From assembly GCF_026967985.1 (NCBI RefSeq), contig NZ_JAPVBJ010000001.1, forward strand, positions 731,277-795,276: a stretch of DNA of 64,000 nucleotides, written 5' to 3'. Made by a program: the position numbers and the translations under genes. A model generated the notes under the pieces. It was not told where the DNA came from, did no database searches, and worked only from the letters and a program-made list of their open reading frames with translations. Positions 50,055 through 58,694 of the stretch are shown here, one piece after another. Positions within the stretch are counted from its first letter, which is position 1; every line of letters starts with the position of its first letter. This stretch comes from Modestobacter sp. VKM Ac-2984 (GTDB lineage: Bacteria > Actinomycetota > Actinomycetes > Mycobacteriales > Geodermatophilaceae).

Positions 50055-50826
50055 GGCAGGCGCGGTCGATCCACTCGCGGAGCAGCGCGCCGAACACCTC
50101 CGGCCGCTCGTGCACGAGCGCATGGCCGGCGTCGTCCACGACCGCCAGGGTGGCGTACGGGTGGTCGCCGAGGAGCCCGACCGCATCGGCGTACCCGACG
50201 GTGGAGTCGCGGCGGCCGGCGACGATCAGGGTGGGCCCGTCGTAGCCGCGCAGGTCGATCGACCACCCCGCGAAGACCCGCTCCAGCGCGGCTTCGTCGA
50301 CCAGCGTCGTGCCGGGGACGACGTGGTCGCGGTAGCGGCGAGCGGTCGCTCGGGTCCGGACCACGAAGTACTCGTCGAACCCCGCCCGCAGCTCCGGTGC
50401 CAGCTCGTCATGGGCGTCGACGTCCTGGCGGACCACCTGGTGCTCGGGCACCTTGCCGGTCCGCTCGCCGAGCGGGCACACCAGCGCGAGGCCGCGCACG
50501 AGGTCCGGACGTCGGGCAGCCAGGCCCCGGGCCAGGTAGGCGCCGTAGGAGTGCCCGAGCAGCAGCACCGGTTCGTCGGCCAGCTGCTCGACGAAGCCGG
50601 CGAGCAGCGTGACGACGTCGTCGTTGCTGGCCAGGCCCTCGGCCATCGAGCGGCCCATCCCGGGCAGGTCCGGGTAGACGCGGCGCAGTCCGACGTCCGG
50701 GACGACGGCCTCGACCGCTGCCTCGATCTCCCGGTGGTCGACGCCGGCGCCGTGCAGCGCGACGAGCGGCGGGCCGGTCCCGTGCTCGACGTGGTGGACC
50801 GAGACCCCGTCGACCTGGCTGTCCAT
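50044..50826 (-). CDS. Alpha/beta hydrolase
   Basis: A 260-residue alpha/beta-hydrolase fold enzyme. Nucleophile Ser in LLGHSYGAYLARGL, acid Asp in VAGRRDSTVGY, and His in VDDAGHALVHERPE complete the triad. The oxyanion HG appears as VALHGAGVDH. Similar enzymes hydrolyse esters, lactones or epoxides. ATG 50826 begins MDSQVDGVSVHHVEHG. It is nine bases downstream of the DHA2 exporter stop on the same strand, so cotranscription with the exporter is likely. Confidence 0.9.
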   Translation of the reverse strand: MDSQVDGVSVHHVEHGTGPPLVALHGAGVDHREIEAAVEAVVPDVGLRRVYPDLPGMGRSMAEGLASNDDVVTLLAGFVEQLADEPVLLLGHSYGAYLARGLAARRPDLVRGLALVCPLGERTGKVPEHQVVRQDVDAHDELAPELRAGFDEYFVVRTRATARRYRDHVVPGTTLVDEAALERVFAGWSIDLRGYDGPTLIVAGRRDSTVGYADAVGLLGDHPYATLAVVDDAGHALVHERPEVFGALLREWIDRACLSP

Positions 50827-50835
50827 GCCGGCACG

Positions 50836-52242
50836 CTAGTGAGCCGTCCGCCGCCCGGGTAGAGGCTCCGACCGCCCACCGAGGCACATCGCCACGACCG
50901 CCGCGCCGAGCAGGCACAGCGCGCCGTTGACCGCGATCGCCGTCGTCACCCCGTCGAGCACCCCCGAGCCACCGAGCACCACCGCCGTGACGACGGCGCT
51001 CATCACCGGCGTCCCGAGGGTGATGCCGATCTGCTGGCTCATCGTGGTCAGCCCGGTGGCCAGGCCCTGCTCGGTCTCGGGCAGCCCGGACGTCGCGGTG
51101 ACCATGAACCCGACGATGACGACGAGGTTCGCGACTCCCCCGACGAAGGTGGCCGCCAGCACCAGCCAGATCGATGCCGCGGCCTCGGAGACGAACACCA
51201 GCGACAGCGTCGCGACGGCCTGGACGACGAAGCCGCCGACGATCGCCGTCCGGGTGCCGAACCGGCCGATCACTCGAGGCCCGAGCAGCCCGCCGGCCAC
51301 GGTGCCGAGCCCGAGGACGGCGAAGGACAGCCCGGCGCCGAGCGGGCTGTAGCCGAGCACCTCCTGCAGGTACAGGGTGAGCAGGAAGACCAGCGACGTC
51401 TCGGTGACGAAGGCGAGCGCGCCGGCGACGTTGCCGACGGCGACGCTGCGCCGGCGGAGGACCGACAGCGGCACGAGCGGGAACGCCGTCCCCCGCTCGA
51501 CGGCGACGAAGGCGACCAGCAGCGCCACCGCGACGGCGAAGGCCAGCAGCGTCAGGCCGTCGGTCCAGCCCCGCGATGCGGCACGGGTGAGCCCGAAGAC
51601 GAGCGCGAGCAACCCGAGCGTCACGGTCGCCGCACCGGGCACGTCGAGCCGGGTGCGCTGCTCGGCCGGGCGCTCGGCGAGCACCCGCGGCGCGACGATC
51701 AGCACGAGCACGGCGACCGGGACGTTGAGGAAGAACGCCCACCGCCAGCTGAGCAGGTCGGTCAGCAGCCCGCCGAGGACGGCGCCGGTGGTGAACCCGG
51801 CGGCCATCAGCGCACCGTTGAGCCCGAGCGCCCGGTCGCGGGCCGGGCCCTCGGGGAACGTCGCGAGCAGCAGCGCCAGCGCGGCCGGGACGACGATCGC
51901 GGTCGCGACGCCCTGGGCGACCCGGGCGGTGAGCAGCACCGCCGGCGTCGTCGCCAGCCCGCCGAGCAGCGAACCGGCGCCGAGCAGGGCCATGCCGAGC
52001 AGGAACATCCGGCGCCGTCCGGCGAGGTCGGCCACCCGGCCCATGAGGAGGGTGAGCCCGGCGGCGCAGAGCGCGAAGGCGGTGGCGATCCACTGCAGGT
52101 CGGCGATGCCGAAGCCGACGTCCGTACCGATGGTGGGCAGGGCGACGTTGAGGATGGAGAAGTCGACGGCGAGGGTGAAGCTCGCGGTGAGCAGCACGGC
52201 CAGGGCGGCGCGCTGCCGGGTCGGTGGGGCGAGAGTGGTCAC
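50836..52242 (-). CDS. MFS DHA2-type multidrug exporter (EmrB/QacA-like)
   Basis: A 468-residue transporter with 14 predicted helices. TM1 contains FTLAVDFSILNVALPTIGTDVG, a DHA2 motif D1 stretch; the loop GRVADLAGRRRMFLLG is MFS motif A; and GGLLTDLLSWRWAFFLNVPVAV is motif C-like. GTG 52242 is chosen, though a longer GTG start at 52281 is possible. It would pump drugs or metabolites out using the proton gradient. It is divergent from an XRE/MmyB-type regulator with an inverted repeat between them, and followed by a hydrolase gene. Confidence 0.9.
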   Translation of the reverse strand: MTTLAPPTRQRAALAVLLTASFTLAVDFSILNVALPTIGTDVGFGIADLQWIATAFALCAAGLTLLMGRVADLAGRRRMFLLGMALLGAGSLLGGLATTPAVLLTARVAQGVATAIVVPAALALLLATFPEGPARDRALGLNGALMAAGFTTGAVLGGLLTDLLSWRWAFFLNVPVAVLVLIVAPRVLAERPAEQRTRLDVPGAATVTLGLLALVFGLTRAASRGWTDGLTLLAFAVAVALLVAFVAVERGTAFPLVPLSVLRRRSVAVGNVAGALAFVTETSLVFLLTLYLQEVLGYSPLGAGLSFAVLGLGTVAGGLLGPRVIGRFGTRTAIVGGFVVQAVATLSLVFVSEAAASIWLVLAATFVGGVANLVVIVGFMVTATSGLPETEQGLATGLTTMSQQIGITLGTPVMSAVVTAVVLGGSGVLDGVTTAIAVNGALCLLGAAVVAMCLGGRSEPLPGRRTAH

Positions 52243-52289
52243 CCCGGCGACGCTGCGCTGACTGCCGCCGGGCAACCACACCCCCGTCT

Positions 52290-52312
52290 GCCTGTCACTG
52301 GCAGGGACAGGC
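52290..52312. promoter_or_regulatory. Inverted repeat between exporter and its divergent regulator
   Basis: GCCTGTC (52290-52296) and GACAGGC (52306-52312) are perfect 7-bp arms around 9 bases, and a nested TGCC/GGCA pair occurs inside. It lies between the divergent starts at 52242 and 52344 and is the probable regulator operator. Confidence 0.6.
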
Positions 52313-52343
52313 TGGGTTTTGGCGCCGGCGGCAGGATGAGCCC

Positions 52344-53237
52344 ATGACCGAGCTCGGGGAGTTCCTGCGCGTGCGCCGGGCGGCGTTGCAGCCGGCGGAC
52401 GTCGGCCTGCGCGGCTACGGCGCGCGGCGGGTGCCCGGGCTGCGGCGTGAGGAGCTGGCGATGCTGGCCGGGGTGAGCGCCACGTACTACGCGCGGCTGG
52501 AGCAGGGGCTCAGCGCGAACGCGTCGGAGGCGGTCCTCGACGCGCTGGCCCGGGCGTTGGAGCTGGACGCCGACGAGCAGACGCACCTGCGCACCCTGGC
52601 CCACACCCCCACCCGCCGCCGTCCCCGTTCGCGCCCGGACATGATCCGCCCCGGGATGCTGCGGCTGATCGAGTCGATGCCGGACACCCCGGCGGTGGTG
52701 CTCGGACGGCGCAGTGAGGTCCTCGGCTGGAACGCGCTCGGCCACCGCCTGGTTGCCGGGCACCTGCCGTTCGACTCACCGCACCGCCCGGCCGCGCGCC
52801 CGAACATGACCCGCCTGCTGTTCCTCGACGCGCACACCCGCGAGCTGTACAGCCGGTGGGACGACGAGGCGCAGCGGGCGGTGTCGTCGCTGCGGGTGCT
52901 GGCCGGCCGGTCGCCGGACGACGACGAGCTGACCCGGCTGGTGGGCGAGCTGACCGTGCAGAGCGCGGAGTTCGCCCGGCTGTGGGCCCGGCACCCGGTG
53001 GCGAACTGCGTCTCCGGCACCAAGCAGCTGCGGCACCCGGAGGTCGGCGAGCTGGAGGTGGCGTTCGAGGTGCTCACCCCACCCGACGATGCCGGGCACC
53101 GCGTGCTGCTCTACACCGCTGCGCCCGGGACGCCGTCCGCCGCACCCCTGGACCTCCTCCGCCGCAGCTGGCCGGCACCGCGGGAGGTACCGGATGCGGT
53201 AGCCGGTCAGGGCGCCCGGACCAGCCCCTCCTGGTAG
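52344..53237 (+). CDS. MmyB-like XRE-family transcription regulator
   Basis: A 297-residue regulator of the same family as that at 42 kb but clearly distinct. HTH at about 28-75 (RRVPGLRREELAMLAGVSATYYARLEQG) and an MmyB ligand domain (about 100-270) with VVLGRRSEVLGWNALGHRLVAGH and HPEVGELEVAFEVLTPPDDAGHRVLLYTAAPGT. ATG 52344 with AGGATGAGC upstream. It probably represses the divergent exporter through the inverted repeat in between. The 3' end overlaps the converging response-regulator gene by 31 bases. Confidence 0.92.
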   Translation: MTELGEFLRVRRAALQPADVGLRGYGARRVPGLRREELAMLAGVSATYYARLEQGLSANASEAVLDALARALELDADEQTHLRTLAHTPTRRRPRSRPDMIRPGMLRLIESMPDTPAVVLGRRSEVLGWNALGHRLVAGHLPFDSPHRPAARPNMTRLLFLDAHTRELYSRWDDEAQRAVSSLRVLAGRSPDDDELTRLVGELTVQSAEFARLWARHPVANCVSGTKQLRHPEVGELEVAFEVLTPPDDAGHRVLLYTAAPGTPSAAPLDLLRRSWPAPREVPDAVAGQGARTSPSW

Positions 53238-53869
53238 GCGATGACGACCAGCTGGGCCCGGTCGCGGGCGCCCAGCTTCGCCATGGCCCGGTGCACGTGG
53301 GTGCGCACGGTCAGCGGGCTCACGACCAGCCGTTCGGCGATCTCCTGGTTGGACAGGCCGTGCGCGGCCAGCCCGGTGATCTCGCGCTCCCGGTCGGTCA
53401 GCCTCGGGAGCAGTCCGCGCGGCAGGTCGCCGATGCCGTCCGGACTGGCGAGGAAGCGGTTCACCAGCACCCGAGTGGCGACCGGCGAGAGCAGGGCCTC
53501 TCCGTCCACGACCGTCCGGATCCCGGCGAGCAGCTCGGCAGGCGTGACGTCCTTGCCCAGGAAGCCGCTCGCCCCGGCCCGGAGCGCGTGCGCCACGTGC
53601 TCGTCGGACTCGAAGGTGGTCAGGATCAGCACCCGCGTGCCCGCCAGGTCGGCGTCCGAGCAGATCTGCCGGGTGGCGGCGAGCCCGTCCAGGACCGGCA
53701 TCCGGATGTCCATCAGCACCAGGTCCGGACGGTGCTGGCGGGCGAGCTCGACCGCCTCCGCGCCGTTCGCAGCCTCGGCGACGACCGTCAGGTCGTCCTC
53801 GGAGTCGATCAGCATGCGGAACGTCGAGCGCAGCAGCGCCTGGTCGTCGGCCAGCAGCACCCGGATCAT
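53207..53869 (-). CDS. NarL/LuxR-type response regulator
   Basis: A 220-residue regulator. Receiver domain (1-120) with acidic pair DD in LLADDQALLR, phosphoacceptor Asp in LVLMDIRMPVLDG, and Lys in FLGKDVTPAEL. LuxR-type HTH (about 150-215): LTDREREITGLAAHGLSNQEIAERLVVSPLTVRTHVHRAMAKLG. ATG 53869 overlaps the kinase stop (ATGA). It is the last gene in the MMPL-kinase-regulator operon and likely controls that operon or other envelope genes. Confidence 0.95.
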   Translation of the reverse strand: MIRVLLADDQALLRSTFRMLIDSEDDLTVVAEAANGAEAVELARQHRPDLVLMDIRMPVLDGLAATRQICSDADLAGTRVLILTTFESDEHVAHALRAGASGFLGKDVTPAELLAGIRTVVDGEALLSPVATRVLVNRFLASPDGIGDLPRGLLPRLTDREREITGLAAHGLSNQEIAERLVVSPLTVRTHVHRAMAKLGARDRAQLVVIAYQEGLVRAP

Positions 53870-55029
53870 CGGGGTCCCTCCCAGTGCGTCAGCGGCACGG
53901 CGAGGGTGACGGCGTACCGGTCCTCCCCCGCCGGGCCGGCGTGCACCGTCCCGCCCACCGCGAGCGCGCGCTCCCGCATCCCGATCAGCCCGTAGCCCGA
54001 TCCGACCGGCCCGGGCCGGACGCCGGTGTTCTCGACGTTGACGCAGAAGCTGTCCTCGGTGCGGCGCACGGTGATGGTCACCGACGGCCGGACCGCGTGC
54101 TTGGTGACGTTGGTCAGCGCCTCCTGCACGACGCGGTACGCGGTGACGTCGACCAGCCGGGGCAGGCACTCCAGCGCCCCCTCGCGGAGCACCGTGACCT
54201 CGATGCCGGCCGCCCGGCAGGGCTCGACCAGCTCGTCGAGCTGGTCGAGCCCCGGTGCCGGCACGGTGTCCACCGGCGGTCCGTCGTCGAAGGTGCGCAG
54301 CACTGCGACGGTGGCCTTGAGCTCCTGGAGCGCCGCCGACGTGGAGGTGCTGAGCCCGGCCAGCAGCTCCCGCGCCTGCTCGGGACGCCTGTCCAGGAGG
54401 TGCTCCGCGGTCCCGGCCTGCGCATGGGCCACCGTGAGGTGGTGGGCGACGACGTCGTGCAGCTCCCGCGCGATGCGCAGCCGTTCCTCGCCCACCCGGT
54501 GCCGGACCTCGTCGTCCCGGCTGCGCTCGGCGTCCTCGGCGCGGGCCCGGACGACGTCGAGGTAGGACCGGTGGGCCTGCGTCGTCCGGCCGGCGAACAC
54601 CGCCGGCAGCAGCCACAGCGCGACGCCGACGGTGCGCAGCACCAGCGAACCGCCGGTGGGGGTGTCGATCAAGCTGCCCAGGATCACCGCGGCCACCGCA
54701 GCCCCGGTCCACCAGGCGACCGCCCGCACGGACCCGACGACCGCGAGCCAGTACAAGCAGCCGATCAGCGGGGCCAGCAGCAACGGCGTCGGCAGGTAGC
54801 CGAGCGCGCACGCGGCGGTCTCGCAGCAGATCGCGACGGCCGTCGCGGCGCGCGGCCACCGGGCCGCGGTGAACAGGGCGATGCTGGCGACCAGGCTGAG
54901 CAGCACGCCGGGGACGAGCACGGCCGGACCGACGATGCCCTGGGTGCCGATGCTGGCACCGAGGGCGGCGAAGAGGAACGCCACGAGCGCGGCCGCCGCA
55001 TCCCGCCCCCCGATCCGGCCGGTGCTCAT
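53866..55029 (-). CDS. HisKA_3-type sensor histidine kinase
   Basis: A 387-residue kinase. Four to six membrane helices (about 10-150) without a large extracellular sensor, then DHp with the phospho-His in RIARELHDVVAHHLTVAHAQAG and an HATPase domain (N box QEALTNVTKHA, G2 GYGLIGMRERA). This is the DesK/LiaS-like intramembrane-sensing type common in actinobacteria. ATG 55029 overlaps the MMPL stop by four bases (ATGA), and its own stop overlaps the response regulator ATG. Confidence 0.95.
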   Translation of the reverse strand: MSTGRIGGRDAAAALVAFLFAALGASIGTQGIVGPAVLVPGVLLSLVASIALFTAARWPRAATAVAICCETAACALGYLPTPLLLAPLIGCLYWLAVVGSVRAVAWWTGAAVAAVILGSLIDTPTGGSLVLRTVGVALWLLPAVFAGRTTQAHRSYLDVVRARAEDAERSRDDEVRHRVGEERLRIARELHDVVAHHLTVAHAQAGTAEHLLDRRPEQARELLAGLSTSTSAALQELKATVAVLRTFDDGPPVDTVPAPGLDQLDELVEPCRAAGIEVTVLREGALECLPRLVDVTAYRVVQEALTNVTKHAVRPSVTITVRRTEDSFCVNVENTGVRPGPVGSGYGLIGMRERALAVGGTVHAGPAGEDRYAVTLAVPLTHWEGPR

Positions 55030-57215
55030 CGGCGGTTGCTCAGCGCCAGCTCTGGTCGCTCCTCCGCCGGTGCGGGCGCCAGCGACGCACCCTCCACGTC
55101 GACCCGCGGCAGCAGCCGGTCGAGCCAGCGCGGCAGCCACCACGCCCGCTCCCCGAGGAGCTGCAGGACGGCGGGCACCAGCGTCAGGCGGACGACGAAG
55201 GCGTCGAAGAAGACCGCCGCGGCGAGCCCGAGACCGACCATCTTGATCAGCGGTTCCGACGCCGCCGCGAACCCACCGAAGACCGCGATCATGATCACCG
55301 CGGCGGCGACCACGACCTTCGAGCTCTGCGCGAAGCCCGTGCCGACCGCCTCGCGGGCCGGCACACCGTGCACGTGCGCCTCCCGCATCCGCGACACCAG
55401 GAACACCTCGTAGTCCATGGCCAGCCCGAACACGATCCCCACCAGCAGGATCGGCATCAGGCTCATGACCGGGCCAGTCTGCTCGACACCGAGCAGATCA
55501 CCTGCCCAGCCCCACTGGAAGACCGCGACGATCACCCCGATCGAGGCGAAGAGCGAGAGCAGGAAGCCGACCGCGGCCTTGACCGGCACCCAGATCGAGC
55601 GGAAGACCACCAGCAGGAGCAGCACCGCGAGACCCACGACGAGCGCGACGTAGGGCACCAGGGCCGACTGGGTCTTCTGCGCCATGTCGATGTCGAGCGC
55701 CGTCGTCCCGGTGATCTCGTAGCTGACGCCCTGGTCGCGCTCCACGGCCGGGCGGGCGTCGCGCAGCGACTCGACCAGCGCCTCGGTGCGCTCGTCGGTC
55801 GGCCCGGTGGTGGGGACGGCGGTGAGGACGGCGGTGTCCCCCTGCTCGTTGAAGGTCGGGGTCGACACCGAGGCCACGCCGTCGGTCGCCGCGACGCTGC
55901 GCGCGACGGCCGCCGCGGCGGTCTCGGGGTCGCCGGCCCCGCGGGCGTCGACCACCACGGTCAGCGGACCGTTGGAGCCGGGCCCGAACGCCTCGGCACG
56001 CAGGTCGTAGGCCCGGCGCTCGGTGGCCGTGGTCGGCAGCGAGGCGTCGCCGGGGGTGCCCAGCTGCAACGACAGCGCCGGGACGGCGACCGCGGCGAGC
56101 ACCGCGACCCCGGCCACCGTCACCAGCAGCGGACGCCGCCGCACCAGCCGCATCCACGTCCGGGCCACCGGGACACGGGGGTTCGTGCCGGCCCCACGCC
56201 GCTGCGACCGCGACCGGACCCGGTTCGGGAACATGCCCAGCAGCGCCGGGACCAGGGTCAGCGCGACCAGGACCGCCACGACGACGGCGCCGGCGGCGGC
56301 CAGCCCCATCTTGGTCAGCGACGGGATGCCGACCACGAACAGCCCGGCGAGCGCGATGACCACCGTCGTCCCGGCGAAGACGACCGCGGAACCGGCGGTG
56401 CCGACGGCGCGGCCGGCCGCCGTCTCGGCGTCGTCCTGGCTGAGCCGTTCCTCCTGGTAGCGCGAGACGACGAACATGGCGTAGTCGATGCCGACCGCGA
56501 GCCCCAGCATCAGCGCGAGCATCCCGCTGGTGATCGCCATGCCCAGCGGGCCGGCGAGTGCCCAGACGCCGAGAAACGAGATGGCCACCCCGATGATCGC
56601 GGTGAGCAGCGGCAGGCCCGCGGCGATCAGCGACCCGAAGGTCAGCAGCAGGACGACGGCCGCGATCGCGACCCCGACCAGCTCGGTGGCGCTCATGCTG
56701 GTGGGGCTGTTGAGCGCCGAGCCGCGCATCTCCGCGGTCAGCCCGTCGTCCCGGGCCTGCTCCACTGCCTCCTCCAGCAGGGCGCGCGACTCGTCGGTCA
56801 CCTCCGCCGACGGCACGTCGTAGCTCACCGACGCGAAGCCGGTCGTGCCGTCGGCGCTGATGCTCGCGCCCGCCGACGGGGGCACCACCCGGGACACCTG
56901 CGGGCTGCCGGCGGCGGTGGCCAGCGCCGCCTCGACCGCCGCCTGGTTCGCCGGCGCCTCCAGCGAGCCGCCGTCAGGGGCGACGAAGACGAGGGTCGCC
57001 GATGCGCTGTCCGTGGGGGTGTCCGGGAAGCGCTCGGCGAGGAGGTCGAACGCGTCCTGCGACTCGATGCCCGGGATGGTCGCCCGGGTGTTCACCGGGC
57101 CCTCGGACGTGACGGCGGCCGTCACCGCCCCGGCGAGGACAATCAGCCAGAGCACAGCGACCGACCACCGCCGGCGGAAGGAGAAGCGGCCGAGACGATC
57201 GAGCAGACCTGCCAT
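55026..57215 (-). CDS. MMPL/RND-family membrane transporter
   Basis: A 729-residue transporter with 12 helices in two repeats. Each repeat has a large extracytoplasmic loop; TM4 and TM10 carry the proton-relay sequences GLAVGIDYAMFVVSRYQEE and GLAMDYEVFLVSRMREAHVHG, with the Asp-Tyr pair typical of MmpL proteins. Candidates for cargo are lipids, glycolipids or antibiotics. ATG 57215 opens at MAGLLDRLGRFSFRRRWSV. It is translationally coupled to a kinase-regulator pair, like the drug- and lipid-responsive MMPL systems of Streptomyces. Confidence 0.94.
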   Translation of the reverse strand: MAGLLDRLGRFSFRRRWSVAVLWLIVLAGAVTAAVTSEGPVNTRATIPGIESQDAFDLLAERFPDTPTDSASATLVFVAPDGGSLEAPANQAAVEAALATAAGSPQVSRVVPPSAGASISADGTTGFASVSYDVPSAEVTDESRALLEEAVEQARDDGLTAEMRGSALNSPTSMSATELVGVAIAAVVLLLTFGSLIAAGLPLLTAIIGVAISFLGVWALAGPLGMAITSGMLALMLGLAVGIDYAMFVVSRYQEERLSQDDAETAAGRAVGTAGSAVVFAGTTVVIALAGLFVVGIPSLTKMGLAAAGAVVVAVLVALTLVPALLGMFPNRVRSRSQRRGAGTNPRVPVARTWMRLVRRRPLLVTVAGVAVLAAVAVPALSLQLGTPGDASLPTTATERRAYDLRAEAFGPGSNGPLTVVVDARGAGDPETAAAAVARSVAATDGVASVSTPTFNEQGDTAVLTAVPTTGPTDERTEALVESLRDARPAVERDQGVSYEITGTTALDIDMAQKTQSALVPYVALVVGLAVLLLLVVFRSIWVPVKAAVGFLLSLFASIGVIVAVFQWGWAGDLLGVEQTGPVMSLMPILLVGIVFGLAMDYEVFLVSRMREAHVHGVPAREAVGTGFAQSSKVVVAAAVIMIAVFGGFAAASEPLIKMVGLGLAAAVFFDAFVVRLTLVPAVLQLLGERAWWLPRWLDRLLPRVDVEGASLAPAPAEERPELALSNRR

Positions 57216-57280
57216 GTCATAACACCCCAGATGTCGTGGTCGTCCTGGGAGCGTCCCGTCCGGGGAGGGGGGCTGTCGTC

Positions 57281-57436
57281 GTGCAGATCCAGGCTCTGAC
57301 TACGGCGTTCTCAGTAGCCGACTCACCTTTCTGGGTCTGCACCAAGGCCGAGTGGCGGCGGGCTCAAGAGGGCAGCGACGAGGCCGACGGTCTTCCCTGG
57401 CCGCTCGACGCCGTACGCGAGCTGACCACGCTGTGA
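57281..57436 (+). CDS. 51-residue hypothetical protein at the island left edge
   Basis: GTG 57281 follows a very strong GGGGAGGGGGG eight bases upstream. The product is acidic in its second half (EWRRAQEGSDEADGLPWPLDAVREL) and has aromatic-rich ADSPFWVCTKAEW in the middle; no known family is recognised. Its TGA overlaps the GTG of the next small frame by four bases, indicating a coupled pair whose second member is broken. It is divergent from the MMPL operon. Codon use is less GC-biased than upstream genes. Confidence 0.5.
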   Translation: MQIQALTTAFSVADSPFWVCTKAEWRRAQEGSDEADGLPWPLDAVRELTTL

Positions 57437-57561
57437 TTAAGCGCAAGGTCTGCCGATCCGACGACCTGATCCTCTAGGTCGCCCCGGGGGCCGACGTCCA
57501 CGAGCAGGTCTCCAAGGTGATCCTCCAGCTCCGACGCATTCGCCGGAGCGGAGGCCGCTGA
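57433..57561 (+). pseudogene. Small coupled gene interrupted by in-frame TAG
   Basis: From GTG 57433 (overlapping the preceding TGA) the frame reads VIKRKVCRSDDLIL, a TAG at 57475-57477, then VAPGADVHEQVSKVILQLRRIRRSGGR and TGA. Both halves look coding, so either the gene is decayed (CAG to TAG would explain it) or a short 14-residue peptide is made. The stretch 57562-57797 shows no gene. Confidence 0.4.
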
Positions 57562-57797
57562 CCCGGGAGGGACTCAGCTCGCTGCACCAGCCCCGTCTCC
57601 TCATTGGAGGCGCGGCCTGGCGGCGTTTACACGGACCCCGGCGGCGGCAGTCGCGCGTCACCCTGAAGATCGACTCTGGAACTATCCGACCTACGAGCTA
57701 GCTTGAGTGGCCGCAAAGATGAGGCGGCCTCTGGGCTTCACACGCCAGGCCCCGATGCCGAAAGATCAAACCCACGAGCACCCAGGAGGTGATTCTC

Positions 57798-58694
57798 ATG
57801 AGCGAAGACACCACCCTCGGCTTGGAGATCACCGCTGCCGGGCCTGCTACGACGGGTGGCCGCCTGCCCTTGTCGGAGCTGGCGCGAATCGCTGGTGAGT
57901 TCCAGTCGACGTTGGAGCGCATCGCGCTCGGCCGCACCGGTGAGAGCCCACAGAGCGGACGTCGCCGAAAGGCCGTCGTTGAGGCCGTGCGCCTAGAGAT
58001 TCGCGGCTTCCGACCCGGCTCGGCCATCTTGACGGTGGAGCGGGCGGCACACGACGCCCTTTTTGGGCACGAACTGCTCGCCCAATCCCTCGATGACCTC
58101 CATGTAGGCACCGACGCAATCATCAACGGAAACCCAGACGCCTTGCCGGCTTCCTTCTCCATGCCAGTACTGGACGGCCTCTTGCGCATGTGCGGCGGGA
58201 TTGCCGACAGCTCGGTGGCAACGGTGGACTTCCGCGTCAAGGGCCAGTCGCTTCTTCACATCGACCAGGCCTTCCGCGACGCCGTCAGGTCGATGCGCAC
58301 CTCCCGTCACTACGACGAGGCAACCATCGTCGGCCGACTCCAGATGGGCGACTTTGCTCCGTCCACCCTTCGATGCCGCATCGACACCCTCGACGCGAGC
58401 ATCGTTTGCGACTTCGACGAGTCGCTTCGCGACGAGGTCCTAGCGGCGATGGACAGCATGGTCATCGCCACTGGCCGCGCCGAGTACGGCATTGACCGTG
58501 AGACTATTCGGGTGTTGGTACTGGTCGAGTTGACCGTCGTGGCGGAGAGCAGCCGGAAGAGCTTTGCGGAGTTGGCATCGGAGCAGGGCATCGCCCCCGT
58601 CACCGACCTATCCGACTTCTTTCCCAACGAGTCGGTCGAGGACGATGACTTCGAACGGTTCCTTAACGCGGCCATGTCGGCACGGGGAGAGTGA
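57798..58694 (+). CDS. 298-residue unknown protein, putative antitoxin partner of PIN toxin
   Basis: ATG 57798 has AGGAGG eight bases upstream. The protein is soluble; no known domain is recognised. Residues 15-50 form a helix (LPLSELARIAGEFQSTLERIALG), and 120-260 appear mixed alpha/beta. The C-terminal tail FAELASEQGIAPVTDLSDFFPN-type sequence, ending in an acidic run and short helix (VEDDDFERFLNAAM), resembles the PVTDLxxL...DDF tails of small antitoxins paired with actinobacterial PIN toxins. Its TGA overlaps the GTG of the PIN gene (GTGA). Such a large partner is unusual, since VapB-like antitoxins are usually under 100 residues. Function inferred from position. Confidence 0.75.
   Translation: MSEDTTLGLEITAAGPATTGGRLPLSELARIAGEFQSTLERIALGRTGESPQSGRRRKAVVEAVRLEIRGFRPGSAILTVERAAHDALFGHELLAQSLDDLHVGTDAIINGNPDALPASFSMPVLDGLLRMCGGIADSSVATVDFRVKGQSLLHIDQAFRDAVRSMRTSRHYDEATIVGRLQMGDFAPSTLRCRIDTLDASIVCDFDESLRDEVLAAMDSMVIATGRAEYGIDRETIRVLVLVELTVVAESSRKSFAELASEQGIAPVTDLSDFFPNESVEDDDFERFLNAAMSARGE

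Noticed and set aside
57236..57780. Attachment-site copy of the tRNA-Ala 3' end at the left island edge
   Set aside because: No match to the terminal TGGAGCTGAGGGGACTCGAA sequence was seen by eye.
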